Numbered from the stretch's first letter, positions 8,595-17,833 are shown. The stretch: 64,000 nucleotides of DNA from JBEIQE01 sp040376705 (GCA_040376705.1 JBEIQE010000002.1:248001-312000), one strand, 5' to 3'. A program made the numbers and translations. Notes: generated from the letters alone by a model not told the origin.

Positions 8595-9299
8595 GTGATT
8601 TTCGGGCTTTCGAAACGCTCTTTTGTGCTTATCGTTCTATTCGGGCTGCTGTTGTTAGCTGATAAGCTTATTACAGTAGTGAGAGACAGATGGCCGCCCG
8701 CAAGCGATAGTATGGAAATTCAAAAAATTAATATGCAGTCCATTCACAGTGCCCCGCCACATTTCGTGTATGTGCCATATGCATTACTAAATCGCAGTAT
8801 ATATCCTAGCGGTTACGGAGATGACAGGCTACATCTCTATGTGACTTATCCAGACTTTGGCCCTGTTAATGAGGGGCCAGCCCAGGTTTCTGGACACAAG
8901 TTAAGATTTTCAATTGGCTATACAGGCGGAGTCAATAATTTGCGCCAAGCTTATCTTAAAAACTATGATCGAGTTATCAGTGGGGCAGATATTAAGCTTG
9001 GTCATTTATATGGATATATTTTTGGCCGAGGCGAACAGTTAAGCATTTCTGGATTGCCGAGTTTCAGATACCCAGGTGGTGACAAGTGGATATATATTGA
9101 TAAAGCGACTGAAAGCTTTGGGTATATGTCCTGTCTAGGTGTCGGTGACCCAGAAAAATATATTAACTGCACCACTTCGCTTCTTCTGGACGGTAAATAT
9201 TCCTTTTTGTTTTCTGTGTCCGGTGAGATGCAGCGCGACTTTGAAACAGTAGTAGCGAACTTACGAAAATTCATTCAGCGATTGAAGGCACAGCCATGA
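8595..9299 (+). CDS. Membrane-anchored hypothetical protein, AT-rich
   Basis: A 234-residue protein with one N-terminal hydrophobic segment (about residues 8-24, RSFVLIVLFGLLLLADKL), then a presumably periplasmic domain rich in Tyr, Gly and Ser. Two Cys (MSCLGVG and INCTTS) lie close together and could form a disulfide. I recognise no family. The gene is visibly AT-richer than its neighbours and uses codons such as TTA, ATA and AAA more often, which suggests recent acquisition. GTG start at 8595 with AAAGGA about 8 bases upstream. It lies directly behind the ChaN-like gene, so it might protect against or assist that protein; this is speculation. Confidence 0.7.
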   Translation: MIFGLSKRSFVLIVLFGLLLLADKLITVVRDRWPPASDSMEIQKINMQSIHSAPPHFVYVPYALLNRSIYPSGYGDDRLHLYVTYPDFGPVNEGPAQVSGHKLRFSIGYTGGVNNLRQAYLKNYDRVISGADIKLGHLYGYIFGRGEQLSISGLPSFRYPGGDKWIYIDKATESFGYMSCLGVGDPEKYINCTTSLLLDGKYSFLFSVSGEMQRDFETVVANLRKFIQRLKAQP

Positions 9300-9350
9300 C
9301 ACAGGTGAACTTCAGAATCACTCAACTGATCAAAACGGCTATCTATACCT

Positions 9351-9391
9351 AAAAAAATTGGGTGGGAGTCCTGAGGAGGTTACTCCCACCC
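9351..9391 (-). terminator. Rho-independent terminator of the DUF3833/cfa operon
   Basis: A 10-base perfect stem (9360-9369 with 9382-9391) and 12-base loop. On the minus strand it is followed directly by a run of seven T (9351-9357 read as A on the plus strand). It lies 50 bases beyond the stop of the last minus-strand gene of the photolyase/cfa operon. Confidence 0.8.
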
Positions 9392-9409
9392 GGCGCACTT
9401 GCGCGCGCC

Positions 9410-9450
9410 ATTCCCCTCTAATGCGACGAAGAGGGGAATACTATTCTTTT
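9410..9450 (+). terminator. Probable terminator hairpin for the plus-strand gene
   Basis: A 10-base perfect stem (9410-9419 with 9430-9439) with a 10-base loop, followed on the plus strand by a T-rich stretch. It would stop transcripts from the AT-rich gene at 8595 and overlaps the last codons of the convergent DUF3833 gene. Confidence 0.55.
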
Positions 9451-10004
9451 ACGTGCTCATCTGCCACGCGCTCGAACTTGCTGAAGCTGATGGTGATATC
9501 GGCCAGCGGCCAGCCAAACTTGCTCATGCGCGCCTTGTTCAGCAACACGCCATCGGGCTGCAGGAACATCCAGTCGTCGAAGTGCACACGCACGGTGCTG
9601 CCGTTGTAGGGTAAATCAAACGTATAGGTCATGTGATAGGCATTACCGGCGCTTTCGCCCTTGGCCAGACCAACCACGCCGCCAGCACTGCCCTGCCATT
9701 TGTTGTCGCCAACCTTGACCAGCTTCCACAGGCGCTGCTCGGTGGTGCCATCGCTATACACAAAGTCTTCTTTGAGCGTGAGGGTGCTGGTGGATGCATC
9801 CCACTGGCCGTTGAGGTCGACCGTGAAGCTCTTGATCGGCGCACCGTGGCGGTCTTGCACCATGCCCCAGGCACGGCTGCGGCCACTGAAATACTCTTCA
9901 ATGTGCAGGACTGGCTGGTTCTTGGCGAAGTCGGTTATCTTCACGTTGCTGCATCCAGTCAGGATAAAAGTTAGGGCGATAAGCGAGAGGGCAAAGATTT
10001 TCAT
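9441..10004 (-). CDS. DUF3833 lipoprotein
   Basis: A 187-residue lipoprotein: signal peptide with lipobox (FILTGC, Cys about residue 18), then a beta-rich domain starting LHIEEYFSGRSRAWGMVQDRHG and ending HFDDWMFLQPDGVLLNKARMSKFGW, the pattern I associate with DUF3833, a lipocalin-like family. It is the last gene of an operon and overlaps the cfa gene by 4 bases. In Proteobacteria DUF3833 genes regularly accompany cyclopropane-fatty-acid synthase and DUF1365, so a role in membrane-lipid remodelling is likely. Its exact function is unknown. Confidence 0.85.
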   Translation of the reverse strand: MKIFALSLIALTFILTGCSNVKITDFAKNQPVLHIEEYFSGRSRAWGMVQDRHGAPIKSFTVDLNGQWDASTSTLTLKEDFVYSDGTTEQRLWKLVKVGDNKWQGSAGGVVGLAKGESAGNAYHMTYTFDLPYNGSTVRVHFDDWMFLQPDGVLLNKARMSKFGWPLADITISFSKFERVADEHVKE

Positions 10005-11227
10005 GATGGTTTGACAAAGCTGGTCTGCACGACGTCAATCGTACCGGCTTTAAAACCAGCCTCGCAGTAGGCAAGGTACTGCTCCCACAGGCGCTTGAAG
10101 CGGCCGTCAAAATTGCTGTGTGTTGCAAGCACCGGCCAAGCCTGCTGGAAGCTCGTGTTCCACTCGGCCAGCGTGCGGGCGTAGTGCTGGCCATAGCTGC
10201 TGCACTCAAGCTGCTTGAGGCCGCTGCGCTCGAGGCTGTCCTGCAAGATGCCTTGCGTGGGCAGCATCCCGCCGGGGAAGACATAGCGCTGGATATAATC
10301 GCCACCTGCACGGTAGGTAGGCCACCAGCGCGGCGCGATGGTGATGACCTGCAGCGCCGCACGGCCACCCGCTTTAAGGCGCTGGTAAACTGTATTGGCA
10401 AAGGTGGGCCAGTATTTTTCGCCCACGGCTTCGAACATCTCGATCGAGGCAATGGCATCGTAGCTGCCTTGCTCATCGCGGTAATCGCACAGCTTGATGG
10501 TGACCATATCTGCAAGGCCAGCGGCCTTGATGCGCTCGGTTGCATAAGCATGCTGCGCGGGGCTGATGGTGAGGCAGGTAACGCGTACACCATGCTGGCG
10601 CGCGGCGTGTTCGGCAAAGCCACCCCAGCCACAGCCGATTTCGAGTACATGCTGGCCTGGCTTGAGCGCAAGGCGCTGGCACAGGGCCTCGTACTTGCGG
10701 GTCTGCGCGGCTTCTAGCGCTTCGGGCTTTTCAAGATCGGCATAAATGGCAGAGGAGTAGGTCATGCTGGAATCGAGCCAGCGGGCATAAAAATCGTTCC
10801 CCAGATCGTAATGCGCGATGATGTTGCGGCGGCTACCGCGTTTGCTGTTGGGGCGCAGCATGTGCAGCAGGCCGTTGAGGCGGCGCAGCCACGGGTGGCC
10901 GTCGAGCACGCGCTCGAAGTGGTCTTCATTCAGCAGGGCGAGGTGGAACAGGGCGGCCAGGTCGGGGCTGTGCCATTCGCCCTCCAGATAGCCTTCGCAG
11001 AAGCCAAGGGTGCCGGAGCTAAGCAGGCGCTTGAACACGCGCTCATTATGAATGAACAGCTGCGCGGACGGGCCGCTGACCTGACCATTGAAATGATGGG
11101 TGCGGCCATCCGGCAGGGTCAGGCTGAGCTGGCCGATGCGGATTTTCTCAGCCAGACGCAGGCCAAGGGCGGCCAGCGGTGAGTGCGAAGCGGGGGCGTA
11201 GGAGAGCGAATCGTGCAGAGCGGTCAT
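10001..11227 (-). CDS. cfa: Cyclopropane-fatty-acyl-phospholipid synthase
   Basis: A 408-residue SAM-dependent methyltransferase that adds a methylene bridge across unsaturated acyl chains of membrane phospholipids. Visible motifs: the SAM-binding loop VLEIGCGWGGFAEHAAR, the family signature NIIAHYDLGNDFYARWLD before it, the SIEMFEAVGEKYWP segment, and ALQVITI. Length is normal for the bacterial family. Gene neighbours (photolyase, FAD oxidase, DUF1365, DUF3833) match the stress-responsive cfa cluster widely seen in Proteobacteria. Starts 11 bases after DUF1365 ends and overlaps DUF3833 by 4 bases, so translation is coupled. Confidence 0.93.
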   Translation of the reverse strand: MTALHDSLSYAPASHSPLAALGLRLAEKIRIGQLSLTLPDGRTHHFNGQVSGPSAQLFIHNERVFKRLLSSGTLGFCEGYLEGEWHSPDLAALFHLALLNEDHFERVLDGHPWLRRLNGLLHMLRPNSKRGSRRNIIAHYDLGNDFYARWLDSSMTYSSAIYADLEKPEALEAAQTRKYEALCQRLALKPGQHVLEIGCGWGGFAEHAARQHGVRVTCLTISPAQHAYATERIKAAGLADMVTIKLCDYRDEQGSYDAIASIEMFEAVGEKYWPTFANTVYQRLKAGGRAALQVITIAPRWWPTYRAGGDYIQRYVFPGGMLPTQGILQDSLERSGLKQLECSSYGQHYARTLAEWNTSFQQAWPVLATHSNFDGRFKRLWEQYLAYCEAGFKAGTIDVVQTSFVKPS

Positions 11228-11238
11228 AACTTCAGGTA

Positions 11239-11976
11239 TTACGTGGCCGCCCCCCCGTTTGGTTTACTCTGCGGCTTGGGGGGTGCGTGATATTTTCCGC
11301 CTTTGAGCCAAATTCTTAACGCCTGCCAGTGGATGGCAGCCACCACCTTAACCGTCATGAGCGGGTGGGTGGCGATGGCCTTGAGAATAGCCCCATCGGT
11401 AAGCGCGCTGCGCTGACCGGCAAAAGTGGCGATGAGCAGCGGGCCCTGCGGGTCGTGCTCCTGAATGTGCCAAAGCACTGTCTCGGCAGGGTCGTTGAAC
11501 TTGAAATGATATTGCGCCACCGGCCCGATGAAGGGCGAGACATAGAAGCTCTTGGCGCAGCTTTGCACAGCATCCGCCCTGAAGACATAAGTATGCTGGC
11601 CGCCGAAAGTGTTTTTTACCTCATACACGATGGCGCGTAGCGTGCCTGCCGCATCGCGCGCGTAATACACCGAGAGCGGATTGAACACAAAACCCCATAG
11701 CCGCGGGTAGCACATGATTTGATACGACAGGCCCGCAGGGTCGATATCATGAGCGCGCAGCTGTGCCTCAAGCCACGGCTTGAGCGGTGAGCCATCGCGC
11801 GGGCCATGGTCGCGGTCGTAAAAGCTGAGCAAGCCAAAGCGGTTATGCTTAAAGAAACGCAGCTGCGGCAGCGCCTCAAGGTCGAGCAGCAGCGAGAACA
11901 CGCGATACACAAACCTGTGCCTGAAGGGTTGCAGGCGTTTGTGCAGCACCGCGCCGGTGTAGAGGGCGTTTTTCAC
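11239..11976 (-). CDS. DUF1365 family protein
   Basis: A 245-residue protein with the family start YTGAVLHKRLQPFRHRFVYR, a central NRFGLLSFYDRDHGPRDG, and YQIMCYPRLWGFVFNPLSVYY, which are hallmark segments of DUF1365. No signal peptide. The start overlaps the 3' end of the FAD oxidase by 4 bases. DUF1365 nearly always travels with a FAD-dependent amine-oxidase-like gene and cfa, and is thought to act with them in fatty-acid modification; the biochemical step is not established. Confidence 0.9.
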   Translation of the reverse strand: MKNALYTGAVLHKRLQPFRHRFVYRVFSLLLDLEALPQLRFFKHNRFGLLSFYDRDHGPRDGSPLKPWLEAQLRAHDIDPAGLSYQIMCYPRLWGFVFNPLSVYYARDAAGTLRAIVYEVKNTFGGQHTYVFRADAVQSCAKSFYVSPFIGPVAQYHFKFNDPAETVLWHIQEHDPQGPLLIATFAGQRSALTDGAILKAIATHPLMTVKVVAAIHWQALRIWLKGGKYHAPPKPQSKPNGGAAT

Positions 11977-13295
11977 GCTGCCTCAGCCATGATCTGGCGC
12001 GGGGTGACGTTGTAGCTGGCGTTGGACATTTCATCGACCTGCCAGGGGCGGGCTTGGCCTGAAATATGCTCGGCCACGGTGAGGCCTGATGACAGGCCGT
12101 CCTCATGGAAGCCATAACCGGTCCATGCGCCGCAATACCACATGCCACCGATGCCCTGTAACGCACCGATATAGGGCTGGGCTGCTACGGCGTTTACATC
12201 GAACAGCGGGTGGTCGTAGTTGAATTCGGCCAGTGTCAGTTCGGGCTTGGGCTCGAACGGCGGGTTGAGGGTAACGAACAGCGGGGTTTCATCCGGAATG
12301 TCCTGCAGCTGGTTCATCCAGTAGGTGAGCGAGGCTTCGCCGGGGCGTGGGGTGAGGGCGTTCCAGCTTGACCACGCAGCGCCGCGCTTGGGCATCAGCG
12401 CTTCATCCTGATGCAGTACCGCGCGGTTCTTGCTGAAGCGGAAGCAGCCGAGAATATCCTGCTCATCTGGCGTGGCATCGGCCAGCAGGGCCAAAGCCTC
12501 ATCAGCATGGCAGGCGAAAACCACCTGATCGTACTGTTTGAAGTCGCCGTCGCATTCTACAATCGGGCCGGCAGCGCTGCGCTTTACGCGTGATACGGCC
12601 TTGGGCACGATGTTGGCAGTATATTTGGCGGTAAGCTTTTTGACGTACTCGATGCTGCCGCCTTTAACCGTCATCCAGCGCGGGCGGTCCTTGAGTTGCA
12701 GCAAACCGTGGTTGACACAGAAACGGATGAAGGTGCGGGCCGGGAACTCGAGCATCTCGTTATCCGGGGTCGACCAGATGGCCGAACCGAGCGGCACGAG
12801 GTGACGGTTGATGAAGGCATCAGAATAGTTATTGGCTGCCAGATATTCGCCGAGCGAGAGGTTATCGTTGGTCTGGATCAGCTTGGGCGCTTCTTTATAA
12901 AAACGCAGAATATCGCGCAGCATGAGCCAATGCGCACGATCGAAGATGAGAGAGGGCTGGGCAAACAGGCTGGCAAAGTTATTGCCCGCATATTCTATCG
13001 CGCCATGATCGAGGCTGACCGAGAATGACATGTCGGACAGCAGCATCGGCACATCCAGCTTGGCAAAAAGCTGGATAAGATTGGGATAAGTGCGCTCGTT
13101 GTAGACGATGAAGCCGGTATCCACCGCCACCTGCGGGCCCTGTACGGTATTGGCCAGCACGGTGTGGCTATGGCCACCGACGCGGTTACCACCTGCATAT
13201 ACAGTAATGTTGTGGCCACATTCCTTAAGCCACCACGCACAGCCCATGCCGGCAATCCCTGAGCCGATGATGGCGATGTTGAGAGGTTGGGTCAT
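11973..13295 (-). CDS. FAD-dependent oxidoreductase, amine-oxidase-like
   Basis: A 440-residue flavoprotein. The N-terminal Rossmann motif IAIIGSGIAGMGCAWWL binds FAD ADP; the GGNRVGGHSHTV segment about residue 36 and the C-terminal WYCGAWTGYGFHEDGLSSG complete the NAD(P)/FAD signature of this superfamily. It belongs to the subgroup linked to DUF1365 and cfa in proteobacterial stress operons. The substrate is probably a lipid or modified acyl chain (inference from context). It lies 42 bases downstream of the photolyase. Confidence 0.9.
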   Translation of the reverse strand: MTQPLNIAIIGSGIAGMGCAWWLKECGHNITVYAGGNRVGGHSHTVLANTVQGPQVAVDTGFIVYNERTYPNLIQLFAKLDVPMLLSDMSFSVSLDHGAIEYAGNNFASLFAQPSLIFDRAHWLMLRDILRFYKEAPKLIQTNDNLSLGEYLAANNYSDAFINRHLVPLGSAIWSTPDNEMLEFPARTFIRFCVNHGLLQLKDRPRWMTVKGGSIEYVKKLTAKYTANIVPKAVSRVKRSAAGPIVECDGDFKQYDQVVFACHADEALALLADATPDEQDILGCFRFSKNRAVLHQDEALMPKRGAAWSSWNALTPRPGEASLTYWMNQLQDIPDETPLFVTLNPPFEPKPELTLAEFNYDHPLFDVNAVAAQPYIGALQGIGGMWYCGAWTGYGFHEDGLSSGLTVAEHISGQARPWQVDEMSNASYNVTPRQIMAEAA

Positions 13296-13337
13296 TATCT
13301 ATCCCGTTCTGGAAGACTGGTGTACAAGCTTGGCCGT

Positions 13338-14783
13338 TTACGCGGCACCACTCTCCTTAAGAGCTGCGAAAGCGGCGAGGGCGTGATCTCGCGCTGTGTG
13401 GTGGTCGACCATGGGCTGCGGGTAGGTGCGCCCGAGTTCGACCCCGGCTTTGCGTAGCACATCCGCTGGGGCCTCCCAAGGGCGGTGAATATACTTATCG
13501 GGAAGGCTAGCTAATTCAGGCACATAGCGGCGGATATAGGCGCCATCACCGTCAAATTTCTCGCCCTGCAGCATGGGGTTGAAGACTCGGAAGTAGGGCG
13601 CGGCATCGGCCCCGCAGCCGGCAATCCACTGCCAGCTGGCGGTGTTGTTGGCAAGGTTGGCATCAACCAGCGTATCCCAGAACCACGCCTCACCCTGCTG
13701 CCAGGGGATGAGCAGGTCCTTTACCAGGAAGGAGCCGACGATCATGCGCACGCGGTTGTGCATCCAGCCGGTTTGCCACAGCTCGCGCATACCGGCATCG
13801 ACAATCGGGTAGCCGGTCATACCGCGCTGCCAGGCCTTGAGCTCGCCCGGCTTTTCATTCCATGGAAAGGCGATGAAGCGTTTGTTGAGCGGTACGCTGG
13901 GCAGAGTGGGGAAGTGATAAAGCAAATGATTGGAGAACTCGCGCCAGCCCAGCTCACTGAGGAAGTGCGCGCTGTCGCTTTCGTGCTTAACCTTGCCCGC
14001 TTCTTCGGCAACTTTCACTACCCGCCAGATCTGGCGCGGCGAGATTTCGCCCCAGTGCAGGTGTGGAGAAAGTCGTGAAGTAAACTGTTCGCCCGGATTA
14101 TTGCGGCGCTCTTTGTAGCCGTTAATCGGCCCCTCAATAAAGTCGATCAGCCGTTGGCGTGCACCAGCTTCGCCGGGGGTCCAAGCCTCGCGCATACCGC
14201 CCGCCCAATCCGGGTTGGTGGGCAGGAAGCCCCAGTCGGCCAGATTCTCTGACTTGGCGGATAGCGGGGTGAAGTCCTTGGGTGCTGGTAGTGGCAGAGG
14301 TGGAGCCTCACTCGCAAGGCAGGCTTTCCAGAACGGGGTGAAGACCTGAAACGGCGTGCCATTGGTTTTGGTTTTGAGCTGCCACGGCTCGAACAGCAGG
14401 GCGGTGTTGTGGCTCTCGGCCACAAAGCCATCGGCCTGCAGCTGGGTTTTGATGGCAGTATCGCGCGCGATGGCGTAGGGCTCATAGCAGCGGCCCCACA
14501 TGACGCCCTCTGCGCCGGTCTCTTTGAGAACGGCCTTCAGCACCTCGAGCGCCGGGCCTTTGCGCAGCACCAGTTTACCGCCCAAACTGGCGTTCAGCGC
14601 CGTGAGGGAGTGGTGCAGCCACCAGAGCGAGGCCGCTCCCCAGGGCCGCAGGCCAGCTGTAGTGTCATGAATATAAAGGCAAATGACCGGCCGGCCGGTG
14701 GCAATTGCCGCACTAAGGCCAGCGTTGTCAGCAAGGCGCAGGTCCTGCCGGAACCAGTAGATAAGGGGGGATGTCGCATTCAT
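13338..14783 (-). CDS. phrB: Deoxyribodipyrimidine photolyase
   Basis: A 481-residue DNA photolyase that uses light to split cyclobutane pyrimidine dimers. The N-terminal alpha/beta antenna domain starts LIYWFRQDLRLADN. The FAD-binding helical domain has the diagnostic SRLSPHLHWGEISPRQIW, DAGMRELWQTGWMHNRVRMI and WQWIAGCGADAAPYFRVFNP segments. The two Trp/Asn-rich signatures argue for an active photolyase rather than a cryptochrome. It is the first gene of the minus-strand operon ending at 9441; its ATG at 14783 is the operon start. Confidence 0.93.
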   Translation of the reverse strand: MNATSPLIYWFRQDLRLADNAGLSAAIATGRPVICLYIHDTTAGLRPWGAASLWWLHHSLTALNASLGGKLVLRKGPALEVLKAVLKETGAEGVMWGRCYEPYAIARDTAIKTQLQADGFVAESHNTALLFEPWQLKTKTNGTPFQVFTPFWKACLASEAPPLPLPAPKDFTPLSAKSENLADWGFLPTNPDWAGGMREAWTPGEAGARQRLIDFIEGPINGYKERRNNPGEQFTSRLSPHLHWGEISPRQIWRVVKVAEEAGKVKHESDSAHFLSELGWREFSNHLLYHFPTLPSVPLNKRFIAFPWNEKPGELKAWQRGMTGYPIVDAGMRELWQTGWMHNRVRMIVGSFLVKDLLIPWQQGEAWFWDTLVDANLANNTASWQWIAGCGADAAPYFRVFNPMLQGEKFDGDGAYIRRYVPELASLPDKYIHRPWEAPADVLRKAGVELGRTYPQPMVDHHTARDHALAAFAALKESGAA

Positions 14784-14949
14784 GCCCCCTTATACGCAAG
14801 CGCTGCAAAGTTGGCTCATGGTAAATAAGTAGTTACAATTTGTCCTATTTTCTAAACGAAATCAGGCCCTTGGCGGGGCTTTTAGGGTTTATATAGCACT
14901 AACAGTTAGCCTAAGGTGTAGCCGATAGGTTTTTTGAAGGATTCTGACT

Positions 14950-16554
14950 ATGGTCGATGCCGCCCGCGAAAAAGAGCTTAAAGAAGCCCGCCTGCGTATG
15001 CTCAAGTTTATGGAGGATCATCCCGCGGCCGATTTGCATGCCGAGGTGGGCGTGCCACGCAATGCCACGCCAGATGAAATCAACAGGGCTTATAAGGCGC
15101 ATGCCAACAGGCTGCATTCTAACTATGCCGAGAAAAATTATATCGAGAGCCAGCCTGAGTTGAAGGCGCAGTTAGAGGTGATGGAGAAGGCTGCCAAGGA
15201 CAAGGCAAAAGCGCTGAGCGACAAAGAGCTGGCCGATTTCCGTGCTACCGCCCCACAACGATTTGATCGCATGCCGGAAGAGCAAGTGCGTGGTATTATT
15301 GCAGACAAAGAAATTGATGCAGGTAAGCGCAAATTGCTCGCACCGCACAGGGGCGCGATCGAATATTTTTCCATTCAAAACGAAGCCAAGTTGAAGAACA
15401 TCGGTATGCACCGCGATATTCTGCTGAATCCCGATATGATGACACATTATCAATTCCCTGAAAAACGCGTTGGTGCTGCACATCGCCCCCACGCAGCTGG
15501 CCCGCAGCCAGCGGCAGAACCGCCACGCGCAACAACGCCTCCACCCCAGCCGCCGCCAACGGGCGGTAATCCTCATCGTGGTGGTGAAGCACGTGCTGCA
15601 GGTCCGCAGCCCGGTGAAGCGCCGCGCGCGAGTGCACGCGCGAGTGCAGGCCCGCAGGCCAATACCCGACCAGATAATAATACAGACGCAAGAGCAGGCG
15701 CCGCTGCTGGCGCAACCGCACAGGCAGCCGCAGGTGGCGGCAGTGGTGGTGGCGTGCCTCCAGCTGGTGATAATGGCGCTAAGCCGGATGCAGATGGCGA
15801 TGGTAGCAAGAAGGGCTATGAATCGAAGTACGAAACTATGCCGCGTAAGCCCCATAACAAGGCTTTTGCCATTAAGGCTGCTTTTGCTGCAGTGGCTGTT
15901 GCTGCTGCAAGCGTTATCGGCACCAAGCTTATGCTCGGTGGTGAAGAGGACAATAAGGTAACTAACTCACCTGTTAAGGTCCGTACCTATGAGACGGCGA
16001 GTAAACTGGCTGAGCGTCAGGGTACTGAGCGTAATTTCGTCGAGCAGGCTTTGGGTGTTGCGGGCCTTGGCGGTGTGGTGATGAAGGACCGCGGCAAGAG
16101 CCTGCAGGATAAAACCGGAATTACGCCGCAGCAGTTCGCCAAACTCAGCACGGTGTTGAATAGCGAAGATGTAAAGTCTGCCCTTACCGCGCAAATGAAA
16201 ACCGCAGCGCAGGTCGCCAAGGTGGTGCTGGCGCAGGAGGCTGATGGTCGCTACGTGGTGGTTGATGCGGTAAATCCCGATAAAAAATATAAGGACAGCC
16301 CGACGGTCACGATTGACCTCAGCAAGCCTGAGGTGAAGGTGACTGCTGAGGATCCACGTAATGGCAAGGGGCCGCAAAGCGCAACCTTTGCCAATACCGA
16401 GATGGCACAGCTGCACTTAATTGCTGACCCTGCCGCGCGCACCACAGCTATGGGCAAGGTGTTTGAGGCGGCTGAAGCCAGCACTGCGGCAGCAAAAGCG
16501 GCTTCAGCAGCGAGTGCGGCTGAGGCGGCGAAAAAATCTGCCCCCAAGCCCTGA
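14950..16554 (+). CDS. Membrane protein with degenerate DnaJ-like N-terminal domain
   Basis: A 534-residue protein. Residues about 30-95 follow the J-domain plan (AEVGVPRNATPDEINRAYKA, then KAKALSDKEL), but the catalytic His-Pro-Asp is replaced by His-Ser-Asn at residues 56-58, so stimulation of Hsp70 ATPase is unlikely. A long Pro/Ala/Gly-rich low-complexity stretch follows (about residues 178-285), then a single hydrophobic segment (about residues 304-328, AFAIKAAFAAVAVAAASVIG) and a likely extracytoplasmic C-terminal domain ending in an Ala-rich tail. The ATG has AAGGA upstream. The combination of a cytoplasmic J-like head, a flexible linker and an exported tail suggests a tethering or recruiting role. 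An Hsp70-family gene exists at 40459 but is not adjacent. Confidence 0.75.
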   Translation: MVDAAREKELKEARLRMLKFMEDHPAADLHAEVGVPRNATPDEINRAYKAHANRLHSNYAEKNYIESQPELKAQLEVMEKAAKDKAKALSDKELADFRATAPQRFDRMPEEQVRGIIADKEIDAGKRKLLAPHRGAIEYFSIQNEAKLKNIGMHRDILLNPDMMTHYQFPEKRVGAAHRPHAAGPQPAAEPPRATTPPPQPPPTGGNPHRGGEARAAGPQPGEAPRASARASAGPQANTRPDNNTDARAGAAAGATAQAAAGGGSGGGVPPAGDNGAKPDADGDGSKKGYESKYETMPRKPHNKAFAIKAAFAAVAVAAASVIGTKLMLGGEEDNKVTNSPVKVRTYETASKLAERQGTERNFVEQALGVAGLGGVVMKDRGKSLQDKTGITPQQFAKLSTVLNSEDVKSALTAQMKTAAQVAKVVLAQEADGRYVVVDAVNPDKKYKDSPTVTIDLSKPEVKVTAEDPRNGKGPQSATFANTEMAQLHLIADPAARTTAMGKVFEAAEASTAAAKAASAASAAEAAKKSAPKP

Positions 16555-16597
16555 TTAAAATATAGACAGATCGGGTAGAGCGGTTCTAGTCTTTGCC

Positions 16598-17134
16598 ATG
16601 GACTATACGCCGCCACCTGATCTAGAGGCTCAGTATGCCTTTGTCATCAAGGTCAAGTCGCACTTCTATTGGAAGGGCGTATGGGGTGAATTTGCCCCGA
16701 CCTTCAGCCGCGGTGATTTAAGCCTGCTGGAAGAACAATCCGAACCGCGCGGTGAAGAGTGCATGCGCCAGCTTAAAGAGACTGGCGTTTGCGTGTTCAA
16801 TAACCTTAGGGCCAAGAACGGCGATAAGGTGACTGTTTCGCTCGACCGTGGCTGCGCTGTGTCAAAGCGCGAGGGCGCAATTAACGGTAGCGCTATCTTT
16901 CCGGTGCCAGAGAAAATCAGCAAACTGCTGCCCACTCCTGCAAACCCCGTAGCGCCGCTTGATTGCAGCAAGCCCGGTATTATTCATTTTGAGGCCAAGC
17001 CGACTGCAGCGTTACAGGAAATTTTCCCCGCTGCAAACCTGCAGCAAATCTTCTATGAATCAGCAGGCCGGCGCATTGCTTTTGCACCGGCCTTGCCTGT
17101 TGTTCTCAATATCCGTAAATACGGTTTTACCTAA
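16598..17134 (+). CDS. Hypothetical protein
   Basis: A 178-residue protein I do not recognise. No signal peptide or membrane segment. Recognisable pieces are FAPTFSRGDLSLLEE early on, four Cys spread through the chain, and a C-terminal half with GIIHFEAKPTAALQEIF. It follows the J-like membrane gene by 43 bases on the same strand. Composition and codon use match the genome background, so it is probably a real, lineage-restricted gene. Confidence 0.6.
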   Translation: MDYTPPPDLEAQYAFVIKVKSHFYWKGVWGEFAPTFSRGDLSLLEEQSEPRGEECMRQLKETGVCVFNNLRAKNGDKVTVSLDRGCAVSKREGAINGSAIFPVPEKISKLLPTPANPVAPLDCSKPGIIHFEAKPTAALQEIFPAANLQQIFYESAGRRIAFAPALPVVLNIRKYGFT

Positions 17135-17140
17135 CCCCGC

Positions 17141-17614
17141 TTACATGGCTGCGGTGCTGTAGAACGGGGTGCGCACACCCAGACGGTCCATCAGCGGATG
17201 TTCGCTGATCTGGCTGACCAGTGCACGGCGCATGGTACGCTCGGGTACTTCGATATAGCTCCGGCGGGTCAGCTTGCGCGAGAGAACATCAAGCGCTGCA
17301 AGGCCGCGTTCAATTTCCTGCATCAGGCTGCTGTCGTTACGCGCTGCCACATCAAACGCCGAGACCTGACGGATGAAGGTGCTATCGGCCTGTGTGGCGG
17401 GCGGAGCGAGATCACGCAGGATTTGCAGCAGCATGAGGGCGACCTGCTTGTCGAGCGTCGTGAGGCGGATGGCCCAGCGGCCGGTGGGGTCGAGCAGCAG
17501 CTGCGCATCGGCTTCGGCTGTCGGCATATTGCCGGTAACCGAGCCGGAGATGCCGGCAAAGGCGTTGCAGTGAGTGGCATGGGGCGCGGGGGTTGAGTTA
17601 CTGGTGTTACTCAT
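17141..17614 (-). CDS. Hypothetical protein
   Basis: A 157-residue protein of unknown family. The longer reading frame begins further upstream, but the ATG at 17614 is preceded by GGAGGA at good spacing, so it is the best start. The Thr/Ser/His-rich N terminus is followed by a region with two long helices (LLLDPTGRWAIRLTTLDKQ, ALMLLQILRDLAPP) and a basic C-terminal part (LSRKLTRRSYIEVPERTMRR). No membrane segment. It stands alone, convergent with the gene ending at 17134. Confidence 0.6.
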   Translation of the reverse strand: MSNTSNSTPAPHATHCNAFAGISGSVTGNMPTAEADAQLLLDPTGRWAIRLTTLDKQVALMLLQILRDLAPPATQADSTFIRQVSAFDVAARNDSSLMQEIERGLAALDVLSRKLTRRSYIEVPERTMRRALVSQISEHPLMDRLGVRTPFYSTAAM

Positions 17615-17833
17615 CGGGCGTTTCCTCCAAGAAACAGTGGACACTTTGCAGCGGGATCTTGTGATCCATTTAAACGTCTGCCTAATGCATAAGCAGTGGT
17701 ATAGAGGAAATCGCGTCAAAAAACAATGCGGGTGTGCAAGAAAGACCATATAATACTGGTATTTCTAACTATATTTCGATGTGCGTTTGCGAAATGCTTA
17801 TGTGCGCTGCGATATGAAAGTGAATTCGCAAAT

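Noticed and set aside
14784..14949. RpoE-type stress promoter for the photolyase/cfa operon
   Set aside because: Such operons are often stress-regulated, but I could not find a convincing -35/-10 pair for the minus strand in this gap.
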